The notes under the pieces were generated by a model. It ran no database searches and was not told where the DNA came from. It saw only the letters and a list, made by a program, of their open reading frames with translations. Positions 43,267 to 54,528 of a DNA stretch of 64,000 nt are shown here, one piece after another. This stretch comes from JAEZBP01 sp963832725. GTDB taxonomy: Bacteria > Myxococcota_A > Polyangia > Polyangiales > Sandaracinaceae. Position 1 is the stretch's first letter. Every line of letters starts with the position of its first letter. The translations under genes and the position numbers were made by a program. Location: positions 682,001-746,000 of the forward strand of contig CAWHVG010000003.1 of the NCBI GenBank assembly GCA_963832725.1, in the 5' to 3' direction.

Positions 43267-44074
43267 TCAATCGCCGCGGCTGGCGCGAAGGCGCTCGATA
43301 GGCCTCGAGCCGCCGCTGGAAGCGGGCCGGATTGCGGGCGACCTCGACCGCACGCTCGAACGCGGCCTCCGCCTCGTCCATCCGGCCGAGCTCGTCGAGC
43401 AAGAGCGCCCGGCCGACGTGGGCCGGCGCGAAGGTCGGCGCCCGCGCGACCACCTCGTCGTAGGCTTCGAGCGCCTCGGCGAAGCGGTGCGCGTTGACCA
43501 GCATGGCCGCGAGCCCGAGCCGCAGGCCGAGGTGGCCGGGGTGTTGGGCGATGCCTTCACGGAACGCCTGCTCCGCGCCCTCCTCGTCGCCGGCGCCGTG
43601 ACGCGCGAGACCGAGCGCGTTCCAGGTCTCCGCGTGCGAGGGGTCCAGCGCGGCGGCGCGGGCGAGCGGCGGTACCGCGGCTTCGGGACGCCCCCAACGC
43701 AGGAGCCGGGTCCCGAGCATCCGATGCGCGTACGCGGAGCGCGGCGCTACCAGGACGGCTTGCCGGTAGGCCAGCAGCGCCTCGTCGTAGCGCCGCGAGA
43801 GCTCCCAGCAGTTGCCGATCAGGACGCGCGGCAGCGCGGCGTGCGGCCGGAGCAGCGTCACGTGCGTGAAGGCATCGCGGGCGCGCTCGAAGCGCTCGGC
43901 GGCCATCTCGGCGCGACCGAGAGAGAGCCAGGGCCGAGGGTCGTCCGGGTGCGCGTCGGCGGCGCGCTGGAACGCGCGGGCGGCACCCTCGAAGTCGCCG
44001 CGTGTCATCGCGTTCCTGCCGTCGCGCATGGGTCCGCCGCAGGCTGCCAGGAGCAGCGCCAGGCCGACGAGCAC
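43267..44074 (-). CDS. TPR-repeat lipoprotein (frame shift near the 3' end)
   Basis: About 269 codons from the GTG at 44074. Lipobox ALLLAACGG puts the Cys at residue 13. At least six TPR units follow (AARAFQRAADAHPDDPRPWLSLGRAEM; DAFTHVTLLRPHAALPRVLIGN; RAAALDPSHAETWNALGLARHG; FREGIAQHPGHLGLRLGLAAML; DEVVARAPTFAPAHVGRALLLD). Near 43299 one extra base must be skipped; the proper end is then IERLRASRGD and a stop at 43267. Without correction the frame runs on into the PEGA gene and gives a false 640-residue fusion. A scaffold at the envelope is the likely role. Confidence 0.72.
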
Positions 44075-44119
44075 GCGACCGGCTTGACCCGGGCGGCGGC
44101 GTTCACCACCATCGGCGCG

Positions 44120-44395
44120 ATGGACCGCTCTCTCCTCGCGAAGATCCTCGACTCGGCCCCCGGCGTGCAGAAGGCGGATGGCGGCTACGGGTTGGCCGAC
44201 GAGCATCGTGCCTCGATCTATCTCGGCCGGGGCGGTCAGGCGACCATCCTCGGCGACATCGTGCGCGTCGCGCTGCACGACGACCACCTCGAGGCGGAGG
44301 CGAAGGACCGCACGATCCACTACGTCGGCTACGACACGCTCTTGGGCGTCTCCATCCGCCGCCCCCGCGAAGACGGCCCGCGCACCGGATTCTGA
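44120..44395 (+). CDS. Small cytoplasmic protein of unknown function
   Basis: 91 residues from the ATG at 44120; no signal or membrane segment. Motifs: GVQKADGGYGLADEHRASIYLGRGG and DDHLEAEAKDRTIHYVGYD. No family is recognised. It ends 33 bases before the PilR-like gene and may be cotranscribed with it. The reading frame stays open upstream, but only this part lies beyond the divergent TPR gene. Confidence 0.55.
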   Translation: MDRSLLAKILDSAPGVQKADGGYGLADEHRASIYLGRGGQATILGDIVRVALHDDHLEAEAKDRTIHYVGYDTLLGVSIRRPREDGPRTGF

Positions 44396-44428
44396 GCGCC
44401 GCTCCACCGTGTTATCGTGCGGAGGTCG

Positions 44429-45827
44429 ATGTCCGCCCGAAATTCTGGTGTGCGACGACGAGGCGGCGCTCCGCGAGATGCTGAGCGTGCTGCTGAGGCG
44501 TGCCGGCTACGAGGTCGTCACCGCGGAGACCCGCGGCGTGGGGCTGGCCACGCTCGAGGCCGAAGAGTTCGACGCGGTGGTGACCGATCTGGCGCTGCCC
44601 GACGGCTCCGGCATGGACGTCCTGAGCGCTGCCCGCGAGCGGGACGATTCGGTGCAGGTCGTGATGATCACGGCCTACGGCGGCAGCGAGCAGGCCGTCG
44701 AAGCCATGCGGCGCGGCGCCTACGATTTCATCCAGAAGCCCTTCCGCAACCACGAGCTGCTCGCCCTGCTCGAGAAGGCGCTCGAGAAGCGGCAGATCGT
44801 CGGCGAAAACCGCGCGCTGCGCGCGACGGTGGAGGGCAGCTACCGGACCGGGGACCTCGTCGGCAAGAGCCAGGCGATGCGCCGCGTGATGGAGCTGGTG
44901 TCGCGGGTCGCCGCTGCGCGGACGAGCGTGCTGGTGACCGGCGAGAGCGGCACCGGCAAGGAGATGATCGCCCGCGCGCTGCACGATCGGAGCGACCGCG
45001 CGAGCGGCCCGTTCGCGGTGGTCAACTGCGGCGCCCTCCCCGAGGCGTTGATGGAGAGCGAGCTCTTCGGGCACGAGCGGGGCGCGTTCACCGGCGCGAC
45101 CGCGCGAAGCGAGGGCTTGGTCCGCGCCGCGGACTCCGGGACGCTCTTTCTGGACGAGGTCGGTGAGCTGCCGCTCGAGCTGCAGGTGAAGCTCCTCAGG
45201 GTGCTGCAAGAGCGGAAGGTGCGTCCCGTCGGCGGCAGCAAGGAGGTCGAGGTCGACATCCGGGTGGTGGCGGCGACCAACCGCGATCTGGAGGACGAAG
45301 TCGCCAGGGGAACGTTTCGGCAGGACCTCTTCTACCGGCTGAACGTCATCCGCCTTCACCTACCGCCGCTTCGCGAGCGGCCCGGAGACATCCCGCTCTT
45401 GGCCGCGCACTTCGTGCAGAAGCATGCCGCATTGGCGGGCAAGCGCGTCGACCTCTCGCCGGAGGCGCTGCGCTGGCTCGTCCGCCAGCCCTTTCCCGGC
45501 AACGTTCGAGAGCTCGAGAACGCGATCGAGCGGGCGGTGACGCTGGCGATCGACGGTCCGATCGCGGTCGAGGACCTGGCGTACGGTGCGCCGGACGCGA
45601 CGCCTTCGCTCCCCGAGGTGGCGCTGGGGGAAGGCTTCGACATCGACGCCTACCTCGGCGAGATCGAGCGCTCCCTGTTGATGGAAGCGCTCGAGAAGGC
45701 GAAGGGCGTCCGCACCGAGGCTGCGAAGCTCCTGGGCACCACCTTCCGCTCCTTCCGCTACCGGCTGGCCAAGTACGACTTGGGCGACTCGGCTGACGAA
45801 AATCGTCACCAAGCCGGGCAGGACTGA
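44429..45827 (+). CDS. pilR: PilR-like NtrC-family response regulator (sigma-54 activator), frame shift at codon 5
   Basis: ATG at 44429 with GGAGG upstream. The start reads MSAR and then needs one base removed in the AAA near 44441 to give ILVCDDEAALREML. Receiver domain: acidic pair DDE, phospho-Asp in VVTDLALPDGSGMDV, Lys in FIQKPFRN. AAA+ domain: TGESGTGKEMIARALH (Walker A), ERGAFTGATARSEG with the GAFTGA loop that contacts sigma-54, and SGTLFLDEVGELPLELQ (Walker B). A Fis-type helix-turn-helix closes the protein (EAAKLLGTTFRSFRYRLAKY), closely resembling PilR. It should activate pilin transcription. Its cognate PilS kinase is not in the window. Paired operator-like sites begin inside its own 3' end. 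Confidence 0.9.
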
Positions 45828-45839
45828 CGGATCACGTCA
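45794..45839. promoter_or_regulatory. Pair of TGAC-N7-GTCA inverted repeats upstream of the first pilin gene
   Basis: Site 1 is TGAC GAAAATC GTCA (45794-45808) and site 2 is TGAC GGATCAC GTCA (45825-45839). The starts are 31 bp apart, about three helical turns. The same form recurs before the second pilin. Likely operator for the PilR-like activator encoded just upstream; the first site lies inside that gene's last codons. Confidence 0.6.
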
Positions 45840-45871
45840 GCGGCGCCCGCCGGTTGCGCGAGAGTGTGATC

Positions 45872-45889
45872 GTGCATGCCCATTGCATG
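45872..45889 (+). promoter_or_regulatory. Near-consensus sigma-54 promoter for the first pilin gene
   Basis: GTGCATGCCCATTGCAT aligns with TGGCACG-N4-TTGCA: the -12 box TTGCA is perfect, while the -24 GG reads TG. It lies about 35 bases past operator-like site 2 and about 38 bases before the ATG at 45924. Confidence 0.4.
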
Positions 45890-45923
45890 GTACGGTGACC
45901 CCGGCCCTGTCGGAGGAGGACCC

Positions 45924-46472
45924 ATGCGCGCGCGACGCCGAGCCAACGCGGGCTTCACGCTTTTGGAGCTGATGATCGTGGTTGCGATCATCGGAATTCT
46001 CTCGGCGATCGCGATCCCGAGCTTCCGCAGCTACCTCTATCGCTCGCGGACAGCGGAGGCCGTCACCTTCTTGGGCGAGATCCGGCAGCGCCAGGAAGCC
46101 TATCGGGCGGAGTTCGGGCAGTTCTGCTCGGTCTCGGGCAGCCCGGGGAGCGGGCCCGCGGCAGGTGCGTGGGCTCCAGCGTCGATCCCTTCGGGCAGCA
46201 AAGCGGCCTGGACGGGCACGCCAGGGAGCTGGGGCCAGCTCGGCGCGGCGCCGGACGGCATGGTCATGTTCCAGTACCGCACGACAGCGGGCCCGCCCGG
46301 ATCGACCCCGGGAATCGCGGGGTTCGACGGGCGTGACTTCTGGTTCGTCGCGCAGGCCCGAGCCGATCTCGACGGCGACGGCCAGCCGATGATCATGGAG
46401 GCCTACTCGTCGAGCAACCACATCTTCATCGGTGACGGGTCCATGTCGCCGCTCGGCGCCGGCTGGGAGTGA
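45924..46472 (+). CDS. Type IV pilin / pseudopilin
   Basis: 182 residues from the ATG at 45924, which has GGAGGAGGA upstream. The prepilin leader MRARRRANAG is followed by FTLLELMIVVAIIGILSAIAIPSF; prepilin peptidase cleavage would follow Gly10, and the conserved Glu is at +5. The mature N-terminal helix continues FRSYLYRSRTAEAVTFLGEIRQRQEAYR. The globular part is Gly/Pro/Ser-rich (GSPGSGPAAGAWAPASIPSG) and ends VAQARADLDGDGQPMIMEAYSS. It differs from the second pilin in its variable part and may be a minor pilin. Downstream is a 470-bp region with hairpin repeats before pilA. Confidence 0.9.
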   Translation: MRARRRANAGFTLLELMIVVAIIGILSAIAIPSFRSYLYRSRTAEAVTFLGEIRQRQEAYRAEFGQFCSVSGSPGSGPAAGAWAPASIPSGSKAAWTGTPGSWGQLGAAPDGMVMFQYRTTAGPPGSTPGIAGFDGRDFWFVAQARADLDGDGQPMIMEAYSSSNHIFIGDGSMSPLGAGWE

Positions 46473-46556
46473 GCCCCGCTCCAGCGCCTCTCCCGTTCAC
46501 GGACCGCCGCGACGCGCCGAAAGCGCACGGACCCACTGACGCGCACTGACCAGTGA

Positions 46557-46670
46557 CGACCGGCGTCAACCCCGGCTCCTCGAGCGAAGCGAGCGAGAGG
46601 CGACCCCGGCTCCTCGAGCGGAGGAGCGACCGGCGTCAGCCCCGGCTCCTCGAGCGAAGCGAGCGAGAGG
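46557..46670. repeat. Hairpin-forming direct repeats between two pilin genes
   Basis: A 43-bp sequence containing CTCGAGCGAAGCGAGCGAG (self-complementary arms CTCG/CGAG with a GCGAAGC centre) occurs at 46557-46600 and again at 46628-46670; a partial, shifted copy (CTCCTCGAGCGGAGGAG) lies between. These could act as RNA processing or attenuation hairpins. The rest of 46473-46944 holds the operator-like sites and promoter listed separately. Confidence 0.8.
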
Positions 46671-46752
46671 AGACCCGTGGCAACAGTCGTGGTGCACGGA
46701 GCACCCGCGAGAACGAAGCCCAAGAGAACGGTGGGGCTGCCGATGTACAGGC

Positions 46753-46799
46753 TGACAAAAATCGTCAGCCCGGACGGGCCAAGGTGACGGGCAGCGTCA
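46753..46799. promoter_or_regulatory. Pair of TGAC-N7-GTCA inverted repeats upstream of pilA
   Basis: Site 3 is TGAC AAAAATC GTCA (46753-46767) and site 4 is TGAC GGGCAGC GTCA (46785-46799). The starts are 32 bp apart. Site 4 begins 57 bp before the GG of the sigma-54 promoter at 46840, a usual distance for an enhancer-binding protein. Confidence 0.65.
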
Positions 46800-46839
46800 C
46801 TCGCTGCGACAACCCGCTCAATTTCGCGTGGAGGACAGG

Positions 46840-46857
46840 TTGGCATCGATACTGCTT
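46840..46857 (+). promoter_or_regulatory. Sigma-54 promoter of pilA
   Basis: TTGGCATCGATACTGCTT: the GG (46842-46843) and GC (46854-46855) are exactly 10 bases apart, as required for sigma-54. Start of transcription would be near 46867, giving a leader of about 78 bases before the pilA ATG. Confidence 0.75.
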
Positions 46858-46944
46858 GGAGATGCTGCCACACAGGAACTACCCGCTGGGGACCACCGGC
46901 GGCGACCCGTCACCCACCCGATCCCCCGACTCGGAGCACAGAAC

Positions 46945-47506
46945 ATGATCCAGAAGCTTCTCCGCAAGAAGTCCGGCTTCACGCTCATCGAGCTGATGAT
47001 CGTCGTCGCGATCATCGGCATCCTCGCCGCCATCGCCATCCCCGCCTTCGTCGGCTACATGCGCCGCTCGAAGACCTCGGAGGCCGCGGCCAACCTGAAG
47101 AACCTCTTCACCGCCGCCTCCGCCTACTACTCGCAGGAGAACTGGGCCTCTCGCGGCGTGATGCTGACCGGCACCGCAGCCGCCTCCGCCTGCACTGTCC
47201 CCGCGGCGAGCACGAACAACAGTCCGAGCCAGAACAAGACGGCGCTCAACTGGGACACACAGGCGGCCAGCTTCACCTCGCTCGGCTTCTCGATCGCCGA
47301 CCCGATCTACTACCAGTACCAGATCGTCGGGCTCGAGCAGCTCCTGCGGCGGTTCGGCGAACAACACGGCCGTGTACAGCTTCGACGCGGTCGGTGACCT
47401 CGACGGCGACAGCAGCACCAGCCTCTTCGAGATCGCCGTCGGCAGCAACTCGCAGAACACCCTGATGCGCACGCCCGGCATCTACCGCCAGAACGAGCTC
47501 GAGTAG
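46945..47506 (+). CDS. pilA: Major type IV pilin PilA (frame shift near the middle)
   Basis: ATG at 46945 with GGAG 8 bases upstream. Leader MIQKLLRKKSG, then FTLIELMIVVAIIGILAAIAIPAF with Glu at +5: a classical type IV pilin. The helix continues VGYMRRSKTSEAAANLKNLFTAASAYYSQ. One extra G near 47329 (GGG) must be removed; the correct end then reads VGSSSSCGGSANNTAVYSF, DAVGDLDGDSSTSLFEIAV and RTPGIYRQNELE with the stop at 47506. The Asp-rich DLDGD segment and the single C-terminal Cys resemble other myxobacterial pilins. It is expected to polymerise into pili for social motility and is driven by the sigma-54 promoter listed above. Confidence 0.88.
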
Positions 47507-47531
47507 GCTCTTCGGCCCGTACCCCTTCGAA

Positions 47532-47572
47532 GCGCCCTCCCCGGCTCGGCCTGGGAGGGCGTTTCCGCTTTT
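47532..47572 (+). terminator. Intrinsic terminator after pilA
   Basis: A 9-bp perfect stem CGCCCTCCC (47533-47541) with GGGAGGGCG (47553-47561), loop of 11 bases, followed by TTTCCGCTTTT. Confidence 0.85.
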
Positions 47573-47733
47573 CGGGCTCGAGTCTCGGACGCGTCCGAGC
47601 TCGTCCTGCCCATCGGACGACGGGCGCCGCTCGCCCGAAGGTGACAGAGCACCGCAGCGGCATGTTCAGGGAGATGCGCACGACACGGCCGGCTGCGCGC
47701 ATTCGGGCGTCGCCCCGCTATACTCGGCCCCGG

Positions 47734-48613
47734 ATGCGCTCGCTCTCGGTCTGGCTCGCCGCCCCGCTGCTCGCCGTGCTCGTCTTCGCCGGCGACCGAT
47801 TGCGGAGCACGTCGCACGAGCGCTTCGTCGAGGGCCAGCGTTACGAGGACACGTACTACCTCCCGCCGCCCGAGTGGCTGCGCGTCTTCAGCCTGGGCTG
47901 GGACGAGGCGCTGGCCGACTTCGTGTGGATGAAGGCGCTGGTCAACTTCGGTGACGAGCTGCAGCACGGCGGGGATGCCAGCCACGTCTTCGACTACACG
48001 GAGGCGATGCTGGCGCTGGATCCGCACTTCCGCGCTGCGTACCGGTGGATTGGGACGGCCGGTCTCTACCGGCTCGGCACACTCACGCCCGAGGACGTCG
48101 AGCGTTCCATCGGGATCATGGAGCGAGGGGCCCACGTACTCCCGGCCGATGGCGAGCTGGCGTGGGACATCGGGGCCGCGCTGACGTTCGAGCTCGTGCC
48201 GCTCTTGCACGACACGGCGGCGCAGGACCGCGCACGCGCACGCGGCGTGCCCTACCTGATGGAGGCGGTGCGGCTCGGCGCGGCGCCGGAGTGGGCCGCG
48301 CTCACCAACGCCACCATGCTCGCCAGGTTGGGCCGGACCGAGCAGGCCGTTCGGCACCTGGAGGAGGTCTACGCGTCGGTCGACGACCCCGAAGAGCGCG
48401 CGCGCTTGGCCGAACAGAATCCGCGAGATGCGGAGCCGCGCCGACACCGACGCGTTCATGGCGGCGATGGACGACTTCGAGCGACGGCGTCAGCGCGAGC
48501 TGCCCTACGCGAGCCCGGGGCTCTACCTGCTGGTGGGCCCTCGACCGCCGGTGGACATCGTCTCGCCCATCCGCGAAGGCCTGCCGCGGGCGCTCTCCCA
48601 GCCCGATCGATGA
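47734..48613 (+). CDS. TPR-like protein with N-terminal anchor (frame shift)
   Basis: ATG at 47734. A hydrophobic N-terminus (LSVWLAAPLLAVLVFAGDRL) precedes helical repeats: WLRVFSLGWDEALADFVWMKALVNFGDELQHGG, given here as part of residues 45-80, and FDYTEAMLALDPHFRAAYRWIG. One extra A near 48418 must be removed to pass from RARLAEQ to IREMRSRADTDAFMAAM; the gene then ends at 48613 and overlaps the next ATG by 4 bases. No family is named; the repeated alpha pattern fits a periplasmic TPR scaffold coupled to the TMTC-like membrane protein. Confidence 0.7.
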
Positions 48614-50315
48614 GGGAATCGGTCGGCGGTGCTTCGTCAGCCCGTTTCGCGCTGGCGCTCGTCCTCTTGGTGCTGGTCTCGAGCGGGCTCCGCTTCGCCA
48701 ACGGCTTCGTCTTCGACGACGAGGAGGTCATCCGCGACGGCAGCCTGATCCACGATCCGTCGCGAATCGGCGAAGTGTGGACACATCACACGATGGTCGC
48801 GTCCGCGGCCGATCCGGGGAGCGTGCAGTCGGTCGACACCTACCGGCCGCTGACGCTCAGCCTCTTCGTGCTCGACGCTTGGCTCTCGGGCGCTTCGCCT
48901 CTCGGCTACCACCTCACGAACCTGGCGCTGCACCTCGGCTGCGTGCTCCTCGTGTTCCTGCTCGCCCTGCGCTGGCTCGGCCGCGACGAGCGCGTGGCGG
49001 CGTTCTTCGGGGCGGCCGTCTTCGCGGTGCACCCGTGGTCCGTCGAGGCGCACGTGTGGATCAACGGTCGCTCCGATCCGCTCGCGCTCCTCTTCGGGTT
49101 GGCGGCGATGCTCGTGCTTCTGGACGGAGAGCAGCGCGAGCCCGCACGCGCGCGCGCCCTCGTCGCCGGCCTGCTCGTTCTGCTCGGGCTCTTGGCCAAG
49201 GAGACGCTCCTGCTCGTGTTGCCCGCCGTCGTGCTCATGCCCGCCCCGTGCGGTGTGCGCTCGAGCCTGCGCGAGCGCCTGCCCACTCACCTGCTCGCGG
49301 TCGCGCCGGCGGCGATGATCTACCTCGCGGTCCGCGCGCTGGTGCTCTCCGGGCTGCGCGCGTTTCGCGACGCCTCGATGCTCGCCGAGGCCGCCCGTCG
49401 CTTGCCGTGGTTGCTGTTCGACGCGCTGCGTCAATCGCTGGCGCCGAGCGTGCCCTACCTCCGCAGCCTGCGCGACGAGTACGCCGAGCTGGCGCTCGTG
49501 GCAGGTCGTTCTCGGCGCCGCGACGATCGCCCTGGTCGGGTTCTTCGCGTGGCGCGTGCGCCGGCGCCGCCCCTTGCTCGCCTGGAGCGCGCTCTGGTTC
49601 TTCCCGCCGCTCCTGCCCGTCGCGATCCTCAGCACCGTGCTCTGGCCGGGCTTCGGTCGGTACCTCTACGTGCCGCTGGCAGGCATGGCGTGGGCGCTCG
49701 CCGACGTGAGCCATCGCGCTTCGCCCGAAGGTGGCTCCTCGCCTGCTCGCGGCGCTCGGCGTGGTCTACCTGGCCATGCTGTCCGCGGTGGCGGTGCATT
49801 TCACGCGCGACTTCGCCAGCAGCGAGACGCTCTATCGAGCGGCCATCGAAGCGAGGCCCGACGTCGCCATGGGCTACGGGTGGCTCGGGCTGTCCCGCTT
49901 CGACGCGGGCGATGGGGCCGGCGCGCTGGCGCCGCTGCTGCGCGCGAGCGAGCTCGATCCCGGAACGCATCGCTACCTCGTCCACGCGGGGCGCGCGGCG
50001 TTGGCCATCCATGACCGCGCGCTCGCCCGGAGGCTGGCGCAGGAAGGCGTCGAGCGTTTCCACGGGCGACCGGAAGAGGCTGCCTATCACCTGCTCGCGG
50101 TCAACGCGATGAGCGAGCGCGATCCGCCGCGGGCGGTGGGCCACCTGGTCCGCTGTCTCGAGCTCTGGCCCGATCGCCCCGACTGCCGGCGCGCGTTGGC
50201 GTTCCTGGTTCGGACCGCGCCCGATTGGCAGGCCAACCGTGCGGCGCTCGACCGCGCGCTATCCTCGCACCCCGAACAGGCCGCAGTCGTCCGGCGTGCG
50301 CTCGCCGAGCCGTGA
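48610..50315 (+). CDS. TMTC-like multi-pass membrane protein with TPR tail (two frame shifts)
   Basis: ATG at 48610 overlaps the preceding stop (ATGA). The first half has 7-8 membrane helices and the motif TYRPLTLSLFVLDAWLSG, then HLTNLALHLGCVLLVFLLAL and FAVHPWSVEAHVWINGRSDPLALLFG. The HPWSVEAHVWINGRSD block resembles the HPVHTEAVAWIxGR loop of the GT39/TMTC-like O-mannosyltransferase superfamily. Extra bases near 49495 and 49726 must be removed. Between them the sequence reads WQVVLGAATIALVGFFAW and YLYVPLAGMAWALADVSH; after them MAPRLLAALGVVYLAMLSAV and TPR units (ALAPLLRASELDPGTHRYLVH). Glycosylation of pili or secreted proteins is plausible given the locus. Confidence 0.7.
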
Positions 50316-50471
50316 GACTCCCGCGCTGTCCTCGCATTCCGAAGAGGCTCGAGTCGTCGGGCGCGCGCTCGCCGAGCACTGACACAGCGCCGCCCTGCCC
50401 CGCCGTGAGGTCGTCAGGTCGTTCGCCCGAGGCGGCCGCTTCGAGCCCCGGGAGGAGGACCTCGATTGGGC

Positions 50472-51032
50472 TCACTCCGCGCGGTCGCGCACGTACAGGA
50501 TGTCGGTCGGCTCCAGCTCACCCAGATCGTTGGCGCGGGCGCGCCGCTCGAAGACCGAGCGCTCTCCGTCGCCGTCGAGGTCGCCCTCGGCGCGCAGCGT
50601 GAGCAGGTAGGTTCCCTCCGGGCTGCGCAGGCCGCAGCCGGCCGCCGTCGGCTCGAAGGTGTAGCTGTAGCGGATCGGGATGCGCGGCTCGAAGTCGAGC
50701 GCGCGCCAGGTCTCGTGCCCTGGTGTCTCGTCGCTCTGGAAGTCCACTTCCTCCGGATCCTCCGTCGGCGCGTGCGGAGTCGGCCCGGCCGTCGCCGGCA
50801 GACAGCGCGTCCGCGTCGGACCGTCCTCCTGGGGCCTCCGCGCGGCGAAGTACGCCGCCGAGCGCTGGTAGAGCAGCTCGAGGTGCTCGGCGGCCTCGCT
50901 GGTCTTGCTGGTCCGCAGCTCCCGGAGGAAGGTCGGGATGAACACCGCGAGCGTGGCGCCGACCACGCAGATGATCAGCGCCATCTCCACGATGGACAGG
51001 CCGGCGAGCCTGCGTCGGGGGCTCCGATTCAC
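50472..51032 (-). CDS. Type IV pilin-like protein (third pilin of the locus)
   Basis: 186 residues from a GTG at 51032. Leader MNRSPRRRLAG, then LSIVEMALIICVVGATLAVFIPTF: cleavage after Gly11, Glu at +5, and a hydrophobic helix. The next part, SKTSEAAEHLELLYQRSAAYFAAR, clearly resembles the same region of the PilA at 46945 (SKTSEAAANLKNLFTAASAYY). The C-terminal half carries two cysteines (TRCLPATAG; AAGCGLRSPEG) and an RAEGDLDGDGERSVFERRA segment like that of PilA. Possibly a minor pilin or pseudopilin, divergently placed from the TMTC-like gene's strand. Confidence 0.82.
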   Translation of the reverse strand: MNRSPRRRLAGLSIVEMALIICVVGATLAVFIPTFLRELRTSKTSEAAEHLELLYQRSAAYFAARRPQEDGPTRTRCLPATAGPTPHAPTEDPEEVDFQSDETPGHETWRALDFEPRIPIRYSYTFEPTAAGCGLRSPEGTYLLTLRAEGDLDGDGERSVFERRARANDLGELEPTDILYVRDRAE

Positions 51033-51057
51033 GCCCGCGAGTCTGACAAAGACCGGC

Positions 51058-53848
<2,791 letters not shown>

Positions 53849-54147
53849 CGCGATCCTCGCGTCGGCGTCATGAGGGACGCGCAAAGCTCCCCCGCTCGGC
53901 GGGGGCGCACAGCGCGTGGTGGGCCCTGAGGCGCGCGCGACTGTACAGGAGCTGCGCACCGTGGGTCAACGTACGGCCCGCCGCCGATGCACGGCGGCCG
54001 CGGCTCGGGCCGCGATTCACTGCTTCATCCATCTTCCGACCGCACGATGGACACGGGCCCCCACCGAGGCCTTTGCGCCTCGACCCGAAATCATGCCGGA
54101 TCCGGGCGCGTTCGCCAACCGCGATCACCGAGACGCGGTGTCTGCGG

Positions 54148-54402
54148 TCATTTGCTCGGACGCGCGGGGGTGTCTCGCTCCGGGTGCAGCGCGCGGGCGA
54201 GCGCCTGGTCCGGAGTCTCGCCGGGGCGGACCAACACGTCCGCCGGAAGCACGACATCGTGCAGCGGCGCGCTCGAGGGAGGCGCGTGCTCGCGCGTCCG
54301 GTGCGGCACCGCGAACGCGGGCGGCTCCGCCGAGACCGTAGTGACACATGGCGAAACGCCCATGATTGCGAGCAGGATCGCCGTCGACGAGAGGGTGCGC
54401 AT
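54148..54402 (-). CDS. Small secreted protein
   Basis: 84 residues from the ATG at 54402, preceded by GGAGGA 6 bases upstream. Signal peptide MRTLSSTAILLAIMGVSPCVTTVSA, then a short mature part (VPHRTREHAPPSSAPLHDVVLPADVL) with no recognised domain. The ribosome binding site is stronger than most in this window. It lies between the PEGA kinase and the glycosidase-like gene, on the same strand. Confidence 0.55.
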   Translation of the reverse strand: MRTLSSTAILLAIMGVSPCVTTVSAEPPAFAVPHRTREHAPPSSAPLHDVVLPADVLVRPGETPDQALARALHPERDTPARPSK

Positions 54403-54528
54403 GTCGTCCTCCGACGTCGACAACGCAGCACGCTTCGGACCACGGACGCTGGAGCGCGGGAAGGCACGCGGGGCCTGTGGCGGCCGTTCGCGCTCGGGGC
54501 GCGCTGACCTGCCCGCTTTCGCGATCCC

